64,000 nucleotides of DNA from Amaricoccus sp003258405 (GTDB lineage: Bacteria > Pseudomonadota > Alphaproteobacteria > Rhodobacterales > Rhodobacteraceae), in assembly GCF_043226085.1 (NCBI RefSeq), contig NZ_CP171225.1:2852001-2916000 (forward strand), read 5' to 3'. The notes below the pieces were generated by a model. It was given only the letters and a program-made list of their open reading frames with translations, did not search any database and was not told the origin of the DNA. The first letter of the stretch is position 1. The number at the start of each line of letters is the position of its first letter. Below, piece by piece: positions 32,992-42,803 of this stretch. A program made the translations under genes and the position numbers.

Positions 32992-35900
32992 TGGCAACGC
33001 TTGTCTTGTCTGCCGCAGGTGCCGCGCTTGGGGGATCCATTGGTGGATCGCTTGCTGGAGTTTCCGCGATGGCATTGGGCAAGGCGGCCGGTGCAATCAT
33101 CGGGAATTCGATTGATCAGACAATTCTGGGCCAAGGCGCTGCGACCGTCGAAACGGGACACGTTGATCAATTCCGGATCATGGGCGCGAGCGAAGGTGCC
33201 GTCATACCGCGTGTCTTCGGGCGCATGCGTGTCGCAGGGCAACTCATCTGGTCGAGCCGGTTTCTGGAAGCCGTGAACGAGGAAAGTGTCGGCGGTAAAG
33301 GGGGCAGCGGAACGCTCAGGGAATACAGCTATTCGATCAGCATTGCGCTTGCTCTGTGCGAAGGAGAGATACTGCGCATTGGTCGTATCTGGGCTGACGG
33401 TCAGCCGCTTGATCAGACTGATGTCACTTTGAGGGTCTATCGCGGCACGGAAGATCAGCTTCCTGATCCAGCTATTGCTGCCATTGAGGGACTCGATGCG
33501 ACGCCAGCCTATCGGGGATTGGCCTATGTCGTATTTGAAAATCTTCAACTGACGCAGTTTGGAAACCGAATTCCGCAGTTCAACTTCGAGGTCTTTCGTC
33601 GATCCAATATCAGTCAGGATCTGCCAACACGTTCGCCGGCGCTCGATGTGAAGGGTGTCGCTCTCGTCCCAGGAACCGGAGAGTACGCACTCGCGACGGA
33701 GCAAGTGATGTTCGTGCGTAACAAGGGCATCTTCGACGTCGCCAATGTCCATAATGACAGAGGTATTCCAGACATTCTGGCTTCGCTGGATCAGCTGAAG
33801 GCCGAGCTGCCGAACGCGAAAGCGATTTCGCTTGTCGTCAGCTGGTTCGGTAGCGATCTTCGATGCGATCATTGTGAGATCTTTCCCGCCGTAGAGCAGA
33901 AGCTGGAAGATGGTGAACCTATGCCTTGGCGGGTTGCAGGTCTGTCTCGGGCATCAGCCCGCATGGTTGGGCGCGTTGACGACAGACCGGTATTCGGCGG
34001 AACCCCGGCTGACGAAAGCGTGATACAGGCAATTCGCCGTATTCGGAACGCGGGCCAGCGCGTGTTGTTCTATCCATTTATTCTGATGGATATTCTTGCC
34101 GAGAACGGCTTGAGAGATCCTTGGACAGGTAATCTGCGCCAGCCAGCCATTCCCTGGCGCGGTCGCATCACACTCTCCGAGGCCCCAGGACGTCCGGGGT
34201 CTCCCGATCAGTCGGCACGGGCCGCGGACGAAGTGCAGAAGTTCTTTGGGACTGCGACTGCCGATGAGTTTGTGTTCGATGGCGAACGTCCAGTCTATCG
34301 CGGTTCGGATGGCTGGAGCTATCGTCGTTTCGTGCTCCACTATGCGCATCTCTGTGCGGCTGCAGGAGGCGTCGATGCCTTCTGTATCGGATCCGAATTG
34401 CGTTCGCTTACGCAGATCCGGGACGGTGAAGCATCCTTTCCCGCAGTTCGGGCGCTGCGTCGTCTGGCAACGGATGTGCGTGCCATCCTCGGGAAGGCCA
34501 CAAAAATTGGCTATGCCGCGGACTGGTCAGAGTACTTCGGGCATCAAGTTGGCGACGGGAGTGGAGAAGTTCTGTTTCATCTGGATCCTCTCTGGTCGCA
34601 TGACGACATCGATTTCATTGGGATCGACAACTACATGCCGCTATCAGATTGGCGCGACGGCGGTCAGCATGCAGATGCCGACTACGGCTCGATCTACAAT
34701 CTGGACTATCTCGGCGGAAATGTGGCCGGTGGCGAAGGCTACGACTGGTACTATGCAGACGAAAGAGCTCGGGAAACCCAGGACAGGCGGCCGATCAAAG
34801 ACACGGCTTATGGCGAGCATTGGATCTTTCGCTACAAGGACCTCGTCAATTGGTGGTCCAATCCGCACTTCAATCGTATCGGGGGTGCAAGGTCAGAGGC
34901 CCCGACCTCTTGGATGCCGCGCTCGAAACCAATCTGGTTTACCGAGCTTGGATGCCCAGCTGTAGACAAGGGTACCAACCAGCCAAACGTATTTCATGAT
35001 CCGAAATCGTCCGAAAGCATGCTTCCCTATTTCTCGAGTGGCGTGCAGGACGAATTTATCCAACGCCGTTATCTGCAAGCTACATTTAGACATTGGGGGG
35101 ATAAGACCAATAATCCGATATCTGACCTTTATGGTGGACCAATGGTCGATATGGACAATGCGTATGTCTGGGCCTGGGATGCGCGACCCTGGCCGGATTT
35201 CCCAGCACGCATGGATACCTGGATTGATGGAGGCAACTACCATCTCGGTCACTGGCTTAACGGGCGCGCTGCGCTTTGCTCACTTGCTGAAGTCGTCGCC
35301 GAGACGTGTCAAAGATCGGGGCTCTCCGCCGCTGATATCGATGTCGATGAACTCAACGGCACGGTAACGGGGATTGCTATCACTTCGATCGAAACAGCAC
35401 GCCAGAGCCTGCAACCTCTGATGTTGACACATGCTTTCGACAGTTTCACTGGCAATGGGAAACTTGTTTTCACGAGCCGCGGCGAAGCTCGATCGCGTGA
35501 AATCTGCGCTGATGATTGTGTCGTGACTGGCTCGGACCCAGTGCTCCTAAAGACCCGCGCACCTCGGTCCGAAACCCCAAGTCGCGTGACCTTTGGGTTT
35601 GTTCGTGATGACAGCGACTATGCGGCAGGTGCGACCGAGGCTGTTGCCGATGGACAAGGGAGCTCGCGGGTTTCCCAGACAAACTGTTCGATCGTGCTAG
35701 GTGAGGGGATGGCAAAATCGATTGCCGAGCGCTGGCTTTCCGAAAGTCTGGTGGCTATGGATACGCTCAATCTTGCACTGCCGCCGTCGTCGCTCGACCT
35801 CGTCCCAGGGGATACGCTGGCATTGCGCAGCGAGGGCAGTCTAGATCTGTATCGGATCGACCGCGTCGATGAAATGGGCCATCGTATTATCAACGCAACA

Positions 35901-36917
35901 CGTGTGGAGCCTAGGCTCTATGAAATAGCAGTCAATCAGATCGACAGGAGGGAACTCAGAGCACTAAACGCAGCAACCCCAGTTCATGCGGAGCTCCTGG
36001 ATCTACCGATTCTGCGAGGAGATGAGGTCGCATATGCGCCTTATGTTGCTGTTGCGAAGAAGCCTTGGGCCGGCACCGTTGCGGTCTATTCGAGCGCTAG
36101 CGACTACGACTATTCATTGAGCCTCGACATGTCACGGCCTGCAGTAATGGGTCAAACCATCGATCCAGTTCCGGCGGGCCCATGTGGTCGCTGGTTCCAT
36201 GGAGCATTCAGGGTCCTGCTTGCATCTGGTGTGCTCCAGAGCCGAGAATACAAAGATGTTCTAAATGGGGCTAATGCGGCGGCGCTACGCAGTGGACCAA
36301 CTGGTGACTGGGAAGTCATCCAGTTCGGCAACGCGGAGCTAGGCCCGGATGGTTGCTTCAGACTTTCAAGTTTGCTGAGAGGGCAGGCGGGGACCGATTT
36401 CTTGGCGACAACCCCTTGGCCCGCCGGGACTGACTTCATTTTGCTGGATAACGCAGTGCAGCAGATCGATATGCCGCGCTCAGCCGTTGGTCTTGAGCGC
36501 CACTATCGCATTGGGCCGGCGAGAAAGTCTTACGATTCAAAGGTCTTTCTTCAAATGCGCTTTACCGCCGAGGGGGTCGGATGGCGACCATATCGGCCAG
36601 TACACGTTGAGGCCGAACTTGTTGAGGGTGGCGCCATTGCTTTGAGTTGGGTTCGGCGTACACGCATCGATGGTGACAGTTGGCAAGGAGCTGATGTTCC
36701 GCTTGGAGAAGGGGCGGAGATCTACCATGTTCGCATTCTGAGTTCTGGGGAGTTGGTGCGCGAATATTTCCCTGCCAGAAGCCAAGTGATCTACACGCGA
36801 CAAGATCAGAATAAAGACGGTACACATGACGACTTCTCCGTCGAGATCGCCCAGATCTCAGAGCGCTTCGGCCCTGGCCCTTATGCCTCTCTTACTATCA
36901 AGCGAGCCGATCTGTAA
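32991..36917 (+). CDS. GTA gp15, host-contact megatron protein
   Basis: The 1308-residue protein is the largest of the cluster. It has an N-terminal Gly/Ala-rich hydrophobic segment (AAGAALGGSIGGSLAGVSAM), a hub/baseplate part (VIPRVFGRMRVAGQLIWSSR), and a GTA TIM-barrel-like domain from about residue 320 to 760. That domain contains VLFYPFILMDILAENGL, AYVWAWDARPWPDFPAR and DYLGGNVAGGEGYDWYYADE. A phage-tail_3 region and C-terminal Ig/fibronectin-like part follow (HVEAELVEGGAIALSWVRRT). It probably contacts the capsule or surface of the recipient. It is the last gene of the cluster and intact. Confidence 0.95.
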   Translation: MATLVLSAAGAALGGSIGGSLAGVSAMALGKAAGAIIGNSIDQTILGQGAATVETGHVDQFRIMGASEGAVIPRVFGRMRVAGQLIWSSRFLEAVNEESVGGKGGSGTLREYSYSISIALALCEGEILRIGRIWADGQPLDQTDVTLRVYRGTEDQLPDPAIAAIEGLDATPAYRGLAYVVFENLQLTQFGNRIPQFNFEVFRRSNISQDLPTRSPALDVKGVALVPGTGEYALATEQVMFVRNKGIFDVANVHNDRGIPDILASLDQLKAELPNAKAISLVVSWFGSDLRCDHCEIFPAVEQKLEDGEPMPWRVAGLSRASARMVGRVDDRPVFGGTPADESVIQAIRRIRNAGQRVLFYPFILMDILAENGLRDPWTGNLRQPAIPWRGRITLSEAPGRPGSPDQSARAADEVQKFFGTATADEFVFDGERPVYRGSDGWSYRRFVLHYAHLCAAAGGVDAFCIGSELRSLTQIRDGEASFPAVRALRRLATDVRAILGKATKIGYAADWSEYFGHQVGDGSGEVLFHLDPLWSHDDIDFIGIDNYMPLSDWRDGGQHADADYGSIYNLDYLGGNVAGGEGYDWYYADERARETQDRRPIKDTAYGEHWIFRYKDLVNWWSNPHFNRIGGARSEAPTSWMPRSKPIWFTELGCPAVDKGTNQPNVFHDPKSSESMLPYFSSGVQDEFIQRRYLQATFRHWGDKTNNPISDLYGGPMVDMDNAYVWAWDARPWPDFPARMDTWIDGGNYHLGHWLNGRAALCSLAEVVAETCQRSGLSAADIDVDELNGTVTGIAITSIETARQSLQPLMLTHAFDSFTGNGKLVFTSRGEARSREICADDCVVTGSDPVLLKTRAPRSETPSRVTFGFVRDDSDYAAGATEAVADGQGSSRVSQTNCSIVLGEGMAKSIAERWLSESLVAMDTLNLALPPSSLDLVPGDTLALRSEGSLDLYRIDRVDEMGHRIINATRVEPRLYEIAVNQIDRRELRALNAATPVHAELLDLPILRGDEVAYAPYVAVAKKPWAGTVAVYSSASDYDYSLSLDMSRPAVMGQTIDPVPAGPCGRWFHGAFRVLLASGVLQSREYKDVLNGANAAALRSGPTGDWEVIQFGNAELGPDGCFRLSSLLRGQAGTDFLATTPWPAGTDFILLDNAVQQIDMPRSAVGLERHYRIGPARKSYDSKVFLQMRFTAEGVGWRPYRPVHVEAELVEGGAIALSWVRRTRIDGDSWQGADVPLGEGAEIYHVRILSSGELVREYFPARSQVIYTRQDQNKDGTHDDFSVEIAQISERFGPGPYASLTIKRADL

Positions 36918-36928
36918 AATATGGCTAG

Positions 36929-37340
36929 TGACCTGAGTCCCGTATCCTCCTCGAGCTTGAGGCAGAGTCCGATCCATTCGAGGAGACGGACATGAAGCGA
37001 TCGAGGTTCACGGAAGAGCAGATCGTCGGGATGCTGAAGGGGCAGGGGGCCGGGATGTCGACGGCCGATTTATGCCGGAAGCGCGTTGTGGGCTCGGCGA
37101 CCCTCTACAAGTTCAAGGCGCGCAACGGCAGGCTGGCGGTTGCAGACGCCCGGCGGTTGAAGGCACCCGAGGACGAGAACGCCAAGTTGAAGAAGCTTCT
37201 GGCGGAGGCGATCTTGAACAACGCGGTGCTGAAGGATGACACGGCCAAAAAAATGGTAGCGTCAGGCGGGAGGCGCGCCTCATGTCGTGACAGCCCACTG
37301 GGTGGGCGAGCGCCGGCATGCCAGACCGCGCGGCGGGTAA
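36929..37340 (+). mobile_element. Decayed IS3-family insertion sequence remnant
   Basis: The fragment starts about 12 bases after the GTA gp15 stop. A possible terminal TGACCTGAG begins at 36929, followed by an IS3 OrfA-like frame and a short out-of-frame piece resembling the start of OrfB (VVTAHWVGERRHA around 37290-37330). The rest of OrfB, including the DDE core, and the right terminal repeat are missing. It marks a deletion or rearrangement junction between the GTA cluster and the efflux operon. Confidence 0.8.
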
Positions 37341-37438
37341 CAGGCTGGGACGAGATTGGCCCGCAGAAGGCTGATATACTGCGCAACGTGATCCGCGAAA
37401 ACTTCCGTGCGATCTTGCTGGAGGGCGAACGCCGATGA
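36992..37438 (+). pseudogene. Chimeric ORF: IS3 OrfA fused to the tail of a TetR/CecR-like regulator
   Basis: A 148-codon frame. Residues 1-88 are IS3 OrfA: a helix-turn-helix (RSRFTEEQIVGMLKGQGAGM, TADLCRKRVVGSATLYKFKA) and the leucine-zipper part (EDENAKLKKLLAEAILNNAV, KKM). Then the OrfB junction is scrambled. The last ~30 residues (TGWDEIGPQKADILRNVIRE, NFRAILLEGERR) look like the C-terminal helix of a TetR/CecR regulator and overlap the membrane-fusion gene by ATGA. The TetR part is inference from context (CecR precedes ybhGFSR in enterobacteria). Unlikely to be functional as a transposase. Confidence 0.65.
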
Positions 37439-38427
37439 AAAAGCTTCTGATTCCGTTAGCTCTCCTTGCCTTGCTCGTCATCGCCGCGATGGGAACTCGG
37501 GGACTCGGCATCTGGGGAGACGGGAGCGCCGAGGAATTCGAGCTTTACGGCAATGTCGATATTCGCACCGTTGATCTTGGTTTCCGCGTTGGAGGCCGCA
37601 TCACAGCGATTCCAGTCGAAGAGGGGGCCAGCGTGCCGAAGGGCGAAACACTTGCGCGTCTTGAGGCCACCCCTCTCCGGACTTCGCTCGATTCCACACA
37701 GGCCAAGGCCGACGCTGCTCAAGCCGAACTCGAGAAGCTTCGGAACGGCAACCGGCCGCAGGACATCGCCCAAGCCGAAGCTGCCCTCGCCGAACGCCGG
37801 GCCGCTCTCGCAGAGGCTCGGGTCGATTACGAGCGCCAGACCCGCCTGCTTAACTCGCGCACGATAAGCCAGTCGACCTTCGATGTGAGCGAGGCGCAGT
37901 TCCGCGCGGCCGAAGCCCAGGTTACGGCGGCAGAAGAAGCGGTTTCTCTGATGCGCGAAGGCGCTCGGCCCGAAGATATTGCGGCCGCTGCCGCGACCTA
38001 TGCTGCAGCAATTGCGCAGCGTGACCGGGCGCGGACCGATTATGACGACGCTGTCCTCGTCGCTCCTGCGGCGGGGACGATCCTTACCCGTGCGCAGGAG
38101 CCCGGAGCTATCGTGCCGGCGGGCGGCACTGTTCTTACGCTTGCCATCGACCGGCCGGTCCGGGTGCGAGCCTATGTAGCGGAGCCGGATCTCGGCCGTG
38201 TGGCGCCTGGAATGTCTGTGGAGATCAACACCGATAGCCGGGCCGAAGCCTATCACGGGACTATTGGCTTCATCTCCGCCACCGCGGAATTCACGCCTAA
38301 GACCGTCCAGACCGAGACGATGCGCACGGATCTCGTCTACCGCCTACGCATCACCGTAGAGGATCCCGACGACATGCTGCGCCAAGGGCAGCCAGTTACG
38401 GTGCGTCTCGCAGCAAATGCGCCATGA
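37435..38427 (+). CDS. HlyD/YbhG-type membrane-fusion protein
   Basis: A 330-residue periplasmic adaptor with an N-terminal membrane anchor (LLIPLALLALLVIAAMG). The first half of a lipoyl/barrel domain is GNVDIRTVDLGFRVGGRITA, PVEEGASVPKGETLARL. A long coiled-coil hairpin follows (QAKADAAQAELEKLRNG to ARTDYDDAVLVAPAAGTILT), then a beta-barrel. It belongs to the YbhG group, the adaptor of an ABC efflux pump for drugs or other hydrophobic compounds. It is first of four coupled genes and overlaps the remnant of a possible regulator by ATGA. Confidence 0.92.
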   Translation: MKKLLIPLALLALLVIAAMGTRGLGIWGDGSAEEFELYGNVDIRTVDLGFRVGGRITAIPVEEGASVPKGETLARLEATPLRTSLDSTQAKADAAQAELEKLRNGNRPQDIAQAEAALAERRAALAEARVDYERQTRLLNSRTISQSTFDVSEAQFRAAEAQVTAAEEAVSLMREGARPEDIAAAAATYAAAIAQRDRARTDYDDAVLVAPAAGTILTRAQEPGAIVPAGGTVLTLAIDRPVRVRAYVAEPDLGRVAPGMSVEINTDSRAEAYHGTIGFISATAEFTPKTVQTETMRTDLVYRLRITVEDPDDMLRQGQPVTVRLAANAP

Positions 38428-40154
38428 CTGCAGCACTGGCTCGTCTCGAAGGTGTCATCCGACGTTTCGCCAGACCGGCGGTCACCGCGCTCGACGGCGT
38501 GAGCTTGGATATTTTGCCGGGCCGGATGACGGGTCTTGTCGGTCCCGACGGTGCTGGCAAGACCACTCTGATCCGTCTTCTCGCTGGCCTGCTCGATCCG
38601 GATCAAGGACGTGTTGAGGTACTCGGTGCGCCGGCCACTCGCTCGGATCGCGCCGCACTTGGCTACATGCCGCAACGCTTCGGTCTCTATGAAGATCTGA
38701 GCGTGATCGAGAATCTCACCCTCCATGCGGAGCTTCGCGGGCTGCCTCTAGCCGAGCTTGATGCGCGCCTTGCCGAACTTCTCGACTTTACCGATCTTGC
38801 CCGGTTCAAGCCAAGGCTCGCGGGCCGGCTCTCGGGGGGGATGAAGCAGAAGCTCGGGCTGGCCTGTGCCATGGTGCGTGCGCCGAAACTCCTGCTTCTC
38901 GATGAGCCCGGCGTCGGGGTCGATCCGGTGTCACGCCGCGAACTCTGGGCGATGGTGGCTGAGCTCGCGAGCTCCGGCATCGGGGTGCTCTGGTCGACAG
39001 CCTATCTCGACGAGGCCGAGCGCTGCGACACCGTCCACCTGTTGCATGAGGGAAAGCTCCTGCATTCGGGACCGCCTGCCGATCTCACCGACACGGTGCG
39101 GGGCAGGACCTTCCGGCTCTTTGCCGGCGCGGGTGCCCGGCGCGCGCTTCTCGAGCGCGCCCTGGATCGCGACGATGTGACAGACGGAACGATCCAGGGT
39201 GCGTCTCTGCGGCTCGTGCTGGCACCGGAAGCGAAGCCCCCGGATGCCGAGGCGTTGGGGCGGGACATTCCTCTCGAGGTCCGTCCCGTCCCGCCGCGGT
39301 TCGAGGATGCCTTCGTCGACCGGCTCGGAGGTGGCCCGCCGGGCACAAGCGCGCTCGCGGTTTATTATCGTGACATTCCCGAAAACGACGCTCCCGCCAT
39401 CGCAGCGGAAGGGCTAACCCGCCGCTTCGGCGATTTCACCGCGGCGCATGACATTTCCTTTTCGGTGGCGCGCGGGCAGATCTTCGGTCTGCTCGGTCCC
39501 AATGGCGCGGGAAAGTCCACGACTTTCAAGATGCTCTGCGGTTTACTCACCCCGAGCGAGGGTAGCGGCCGTGTTGCGGGCCATGACCTTCGCACGGCAC
39601 GGGCCGAGGCGCGGCAATCCCTCGGATACATGGCGCAGAAATTTTCGCTCTATGGCGATCTCAGTGTCCGCCAGAATCTCGACTTCTTTTCGGGAGTCTA
39701 CGGGCTTCGCGGTCAGGCACGTCGCGCCGCCATCGAGCGGGTTACCGATATCTTTCGACTCGGCAGCTATCTCTCGACAAACGCGGGTCTCATGCCGCTC
39801 GGCTACAAGCAGCGACTGGCGCTGGCCTGTGCGGTGATGCATGAGCCGCCGGTGCTCTTTCTCGATGAACCGACCTCCGGGGTCGATCCGATCGTGCGGC
39901 GGGAGTTTTGGACCCATATCAATGGGCTGGTGGGCAAGGGTGTGACGGTGCTCGTCACCACACATTTCATGGACGAGGCGGAATACTGCGACCGGATCGC
40001 GCTCATCTATCGCTCAGAGCAGATCGCGACCGGCACGCCCGACAGTCTCAAGGACGATGCGGCCCGGATGTCCGAGCTGAAGGATCCGACTCTTGAAGAT
40101 GCCTTCATTGCCCTGATCGAGGCCTCTGATCGCGCGCGAGAGGCTGCGGCATGA
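38424..40154 (+). CDS. YbhF-type ABC transporter, double ATP-binding protein
   Basis: A 576-residue fusion of two nucleotide-binding domains. Domain 1 has GPDGAGKTTL, LSGGMKQKLGLACAMV and LLLLDEPGVGVDPVSRRE. Domain 2 has GPNGAGKSTTFKML, the degenerate signature LMPLGYKQRLALACAV (no LSGG) and VLFLDEPTSGVDPIVRRE, with an intact H-loop (VTTHFMDEAEYCDR). This tandem form is the YbhF type. It powers export with the two downstream permeases and the HlyD protein. ATGA overlaps bind it to both neighbours. Confidence 0.93.
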   Translation: MTAALARLEGVIRRFARPAVTALDGVSLDILPGRMTGLVGPDGAGKTTLIRLLAGLLDPDQGRVEVLGAPATRSDRAALGYMPQRFGLYEDLSVIENLTLHAELRGLPLAELDARLAELLDFTDLARFKPRLAGRLSGGMKQKLGLACAMVRAPKLLLLDEPGVGVDPVSRRELWAMVAELASSGIGVLWSTAYLDEAERCDTVHLLHEGKLLHSGPPADLTDTVRGRTFRLFAGAGARRALLERALDRDDVTDGTIQGASLRLVLAPEAKPPDAEALGRDIPLEVRPVPPRFEDAFVDRLGGGPPGTSALAVYYRDIPENDAPAIAAEGLTRRFGDFTAAHDISFSVARGQIFGLLGPNGAGKSTTFKMLCGLLTPSEGSGRVAGHDLRTARAEARQSLGYMAQKFSLYGDLSVRQNLDFFSGVYGLRGQARRAAIERVTDIFRLGSYLSTNAGLMPLGYKQRLALACAVMHEPPVLFLDEPTSGVDPIVRREFWTHINGLVGKGVTVLVTTHFMDEAEYCDRIALIYRSEQIATGTPDSLKDDAARMSELKDPTLEDAFIALIEASDRAREAAA

Positions 40155-41275
40155 CTCCAGGGCTTCGCCGCATCCGGGCCATGCTGGTGAAGGAGACGCT
40201 CCAGATCCTGCGTGATCCCTCGACGTTTCTCATTGCCTTCGTCCTGCCGCTGATCCTGCTCTTTCTCTTCGGTTATGGCGTCTCTCTCGATACCCGCGAT
40301 GTGAAGATCGGCCTTGCGCTTCAGGATGCGAGCGCGGCTGCCCGCAGCCTGGCCTCTGCCTATGAACAGTCGCCTTGGTTCGACGTCCATGGCAGCCGGG
40401 AGCTTGGCGATCTCGAGAATGATATGATCGCAGGCCGCATTCGCGGGATCATCGTCATCCCGCAGGATTTCGGTGTTCATCTCGCCCGGCGTGATGGCGG
40501 GGCCGAGATCCAGATCATCACCGATGGATCGCTTCCCAACACCGCGAGTTTCGTCGCCGCCTATGCCGAGGGGGTGCGGGCGAGCTGGGCCGAGGGATAT
40601 GCGGGCGAACACGGGCTGCGGGTTTCGCCGCCGCTCACGGTCAATCCACGGTTCTGGTTCAATCCCGAGCTGGCCAGCCGGTATTTCCTCGTGCCCGGTT
40701 CGATTGCCATCGTGATGACGATGATCGGCACGCTTCTTACCGCGCTCGTCGTCGCGCGGGAATGGGAGCGCGGCACGATGGAGGCCCTGATGGCGACGCC
40801 CCTCGGCATGGCCGAGCTCATTGCCACCAAGGTCATTCCCTATTTCGTTCTCGGCCTTGGCTCTGCCGCACTCTGCGCGCTTCTCGCCGTCACGCTCTTC
40901 GGCGTGCCGTTCCGCGGCTCGATCCCGGCATTCCTCGGCATCTCCTCGGTTTTTCTCATTCCGGCGCTCGGGCAGGGGCTGCTCATTTCCGCGCTCTCGA
41001 AGAACCAGTTCGTCGCGAGCCAGGTTGCTCTCATCGTCGCCTTCCTGCCGGCGATGGTGCTCTCGGGCTTCGTCTTCGAGATCGGCTCGATGCCGAAACC
41101 GATCCAGATCATCACCCATTTCGTTCCGGCACGCTATCTGATCCCATCGCTCCAGACCGTATTCATGGTCGGTGACCTCTGGGGGCTCTATCTGCGAAAC
41201 AGCCTGATCCTCCTCGGCTTCGGCGTGGTCTTCTTCCTGCTCGCAATCCGTGCGACCCGTCGGAGGCTTGACTGA
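40151..41275 (+). CDS. YbhS-type ABC-2 permease
   Basis: A 374-residue ABC-2 permease. TM1 follows VKETLQILRDPSTFLIAFVL, a large extracytoplasmic domain spans about residues 50-180, and a C-terminal block of five helices holds the motif REWERGTMEALMATPLGMAE. The last helices include IPALGQGLLISALSKNQFVA and PARYLIPSLQTVFMVGDLWG. It pairs with the next gene to form the membrane channel of the efflux pump. It overlaps the ATPase gene (ATGA) and the next permease (TGATG). Confidence 0.92.
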   Translation: MTPGLRRIRAMLVKETLQILRDPSTFLIAFVLPLILLFLFGYGVSLDTRDVKIGLALQDASAAARSLASAYEQSPWFDVHGSRELGDLENDMIAGRIRGIIVIPQDFGVHLARRDGGAEIQIITDGSLPNTASFVAAYAEGVRASWAEGYAGEHGLRVSPPLTVNPRFWFNPELASRYFLVPGSIAIVMTMIGTLLTALVVAREWERGTMEALMATPLGMAELIATKVIPYFVLGLGSAALCALLAVTLFGVPFRGSIPAFLGISSVFLIPALGQGLLISALSKNQFVASQVALIVAFLPAMVLSGFVFEIGSMPKPIQIITHFVPARYLIPSLQTVFMVGDLWGLYLRNSLILLGFGVVFFLLAIRATRRRLD

Positions 41276-42372
41276 TGCTCGGCCGCCTCTTCGCCATGAT
41301 CGTCAAGGAGCTTCTCGCCATCCTGCGCGATCCGCGGGCGCGCATCATCCTGATCGTGCCCCCTACCGTCCAGCTCGTGGTGCTCGGCCTGGCCACGACC
41401 CTCGAGGTCAAGAACGTCGATATCGGCATCTTCGACCGAGACGGCGGGGCCTGGAGCCGCGAGTTCTCCGAGCGGCTCGCGGGGAGTCCGAACTTTCGCG
41501 AGATCCGGCCGATCCATTCCGCCGGGGCCATGCGGCGGGCCATCGACAATCAGGAGGTGCTCGCTGTCGTCGTCTTCGGCCAGGGCTTCAGCGGTGACAT
41601 CGCCGCGGGGCGGCCGGCAGAGGTCCAGCTCATCCTCGACGGGCGCCGGTCAAATGCCGCCCAGATCGTCTCGGGCTACATCTTTGCCATCGCGGAGGGG
41701 CTCAGCGGCGAGCTTGGCAGCGGGACGGGCCTTACGAGCTCGATCACGACCCACTGGTTCAATCCCAATCTCGACTATCTCTGGTTCACCATGCCGGGGC
41801 TGCTGGTAGTCATCACGACCGTGCTCGGGTTGGGGCTCACCGCCCAGACGGTGGCCCGCGAGCGGGAGCTCGGCACCTTTGACCAGCTCATGGTCTCGCC
41901 GCTCCGGGTGCCCGAAATCCTGGTGGGCAAGATGGTTCCGCCGGTCCTCGTCGGGTTTTTCGATGCAACGCTCTATGTCATCATCATCCCCGCGATCTTC
42001 GGTGTTCCGCTTCGCGGATCGGTGCCGCTGCTTTACCTCTCGCTTCTCTTCTACCTCTTGGCGCTCGTCGGGGTGGGGATGCTCGTCTCATCGATTGCGC
42101 AGACCCAGCAGCAGGCGTTTCTCGGCATGTTTCTGGTCGCTGTCCCGGCGATCCTGCTCTCGGGCTATGCGAGCCCGGTGGACAACATGCCGGGCTGGCT
42201 TCAGATCGTGGCGCAGGGCAATCCCTCCAAGCATTTCCTTGTCGTGTCCGAGGGGATCTTTCTCAAGGCCATGCCGCCGGGGGACGTTCTGGCCAACACC
42301 TGGCCGCTCGGGCTCATCGCGGTGGTCACGCTTGCGGCTTCGGCGATCCTCTTCCGGGCGCGGATGGAGTAG
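41275..42372 (+). CDS. YbhR-type ABC-2 permease
   Basis: A 365-residue ABC-2 permease paralogous to the preceding gene. It has the N-terminal VKELLAILRDPRARIILIVP, an extracytoplasmic domain, then AQTVARERELGTFDQLMVSP, SSIAQTQQQAFLGMFLVAVP and the terminal ILFRARME. It completes a YbhG-F-S-R-like tripartite exporter, which probably uses a TolC-type outer-membrane channel encoded elsewhere. A hairpin follows 22 bases after the stop. Confidence 0.92.
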   Translation: MLGRLFAMIVKELLAILRDPRARIILIVPPTVQLVVLGLATTLEVKNVDIGIFDRDGGAWSREFSERLAGSPNFREIRPIHSAGAMRRAIDNQEVLAVVVFGQGFSGDIAAGRPAEVQLILDGRRSNAAQIVSGYIFAIAEGLSGELGSGTGLTSSITTHWFNPNLDYLWFTMPGLLVVITTVLGLGLTAQTVARERELGTFDQLMVSPLRVPEILVGKMVPPVLVGFFDATLYVIIIPAIFGVPLRGSVPLLYLSLLFYLLALVGVGMLVSSIAQTQQQAFLGMFLVAVPAILLSGYASPVDNMPGWLQIVAQGNPSKHFLVVSEGIFLKAMPPGDVLANTWPLGLIAVVTLAASAILFRARME

Positions 42373-42803
42373 CAGCCTGAGCCGGGTGGGTCGCCGGTGA
42401 AAACGGGGCGTTTCACCGTGAAAATTCGATTCTGAGACTGAAATCATTTGATTTTCGTGGTTAACATATCATGAATCAATTCCCATGCCGATGGGCGGGC
42501 GGCGGTGGCTGGGGGCAGCTTGGACGGCGTGCATGGCGGGCGAAGACGGGACGGAAATCAGGCGCGTGTCCCTGCTTGAAGCCGGTGGCGAGCCGGTGAT
42601 TGCGCTCGAGGACATCGTTCTCGGCGCGGTGCCGTTTTCGGCTCCGCTCGGCCCGGTGGACCAACCTCGCGGCAGATGGCCAGGGCGCGACAATTATACC
42701 CTGACGCCGCCGGAAATCGCGGGCCCGTGCGTGAAGGATTCGAGGCCCGCGGGACGATGTCCCGGTGGGGGCCGAGGGTTGGTTGCGAAGGGACGGGGCC
42801 ATC
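42373..42803. other. 431-base stretch with hairpin and A+T-rich promoter-like region
   Basis: Contains an 8-bp inverted repeat (CGGTGAAA 42395-42402, TTTCACCG 42411-42418) that may end the efflux operon. A markedly A+T-rich patch (about 42,417-42,480) probably includes the promoter of the next gene. A GC-rich part follows with an open frame (from 42485) that resembles no protein and is treated as a shadow. Confidence 0.5.
42395..42418 (+). terminator. Hairpin after the efflux operon
   Basis: CGGTGAAA and TTTCACCG form an 8-bp stem with an 8-base GC-rich loop, 23 bases after the last permease stop. No T tract follows, so termination is uncertain; it could also be an operator for the ferric-reductase-like gene. 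Confidence 0.45.

Noticed and set aside
22050..36917. Interpretation as an ordinary prophage
   Set aside because: No integrase, repressor, replication or att-like genes; gene order and the short tape measure (220 residues) match a gene transfer agent.
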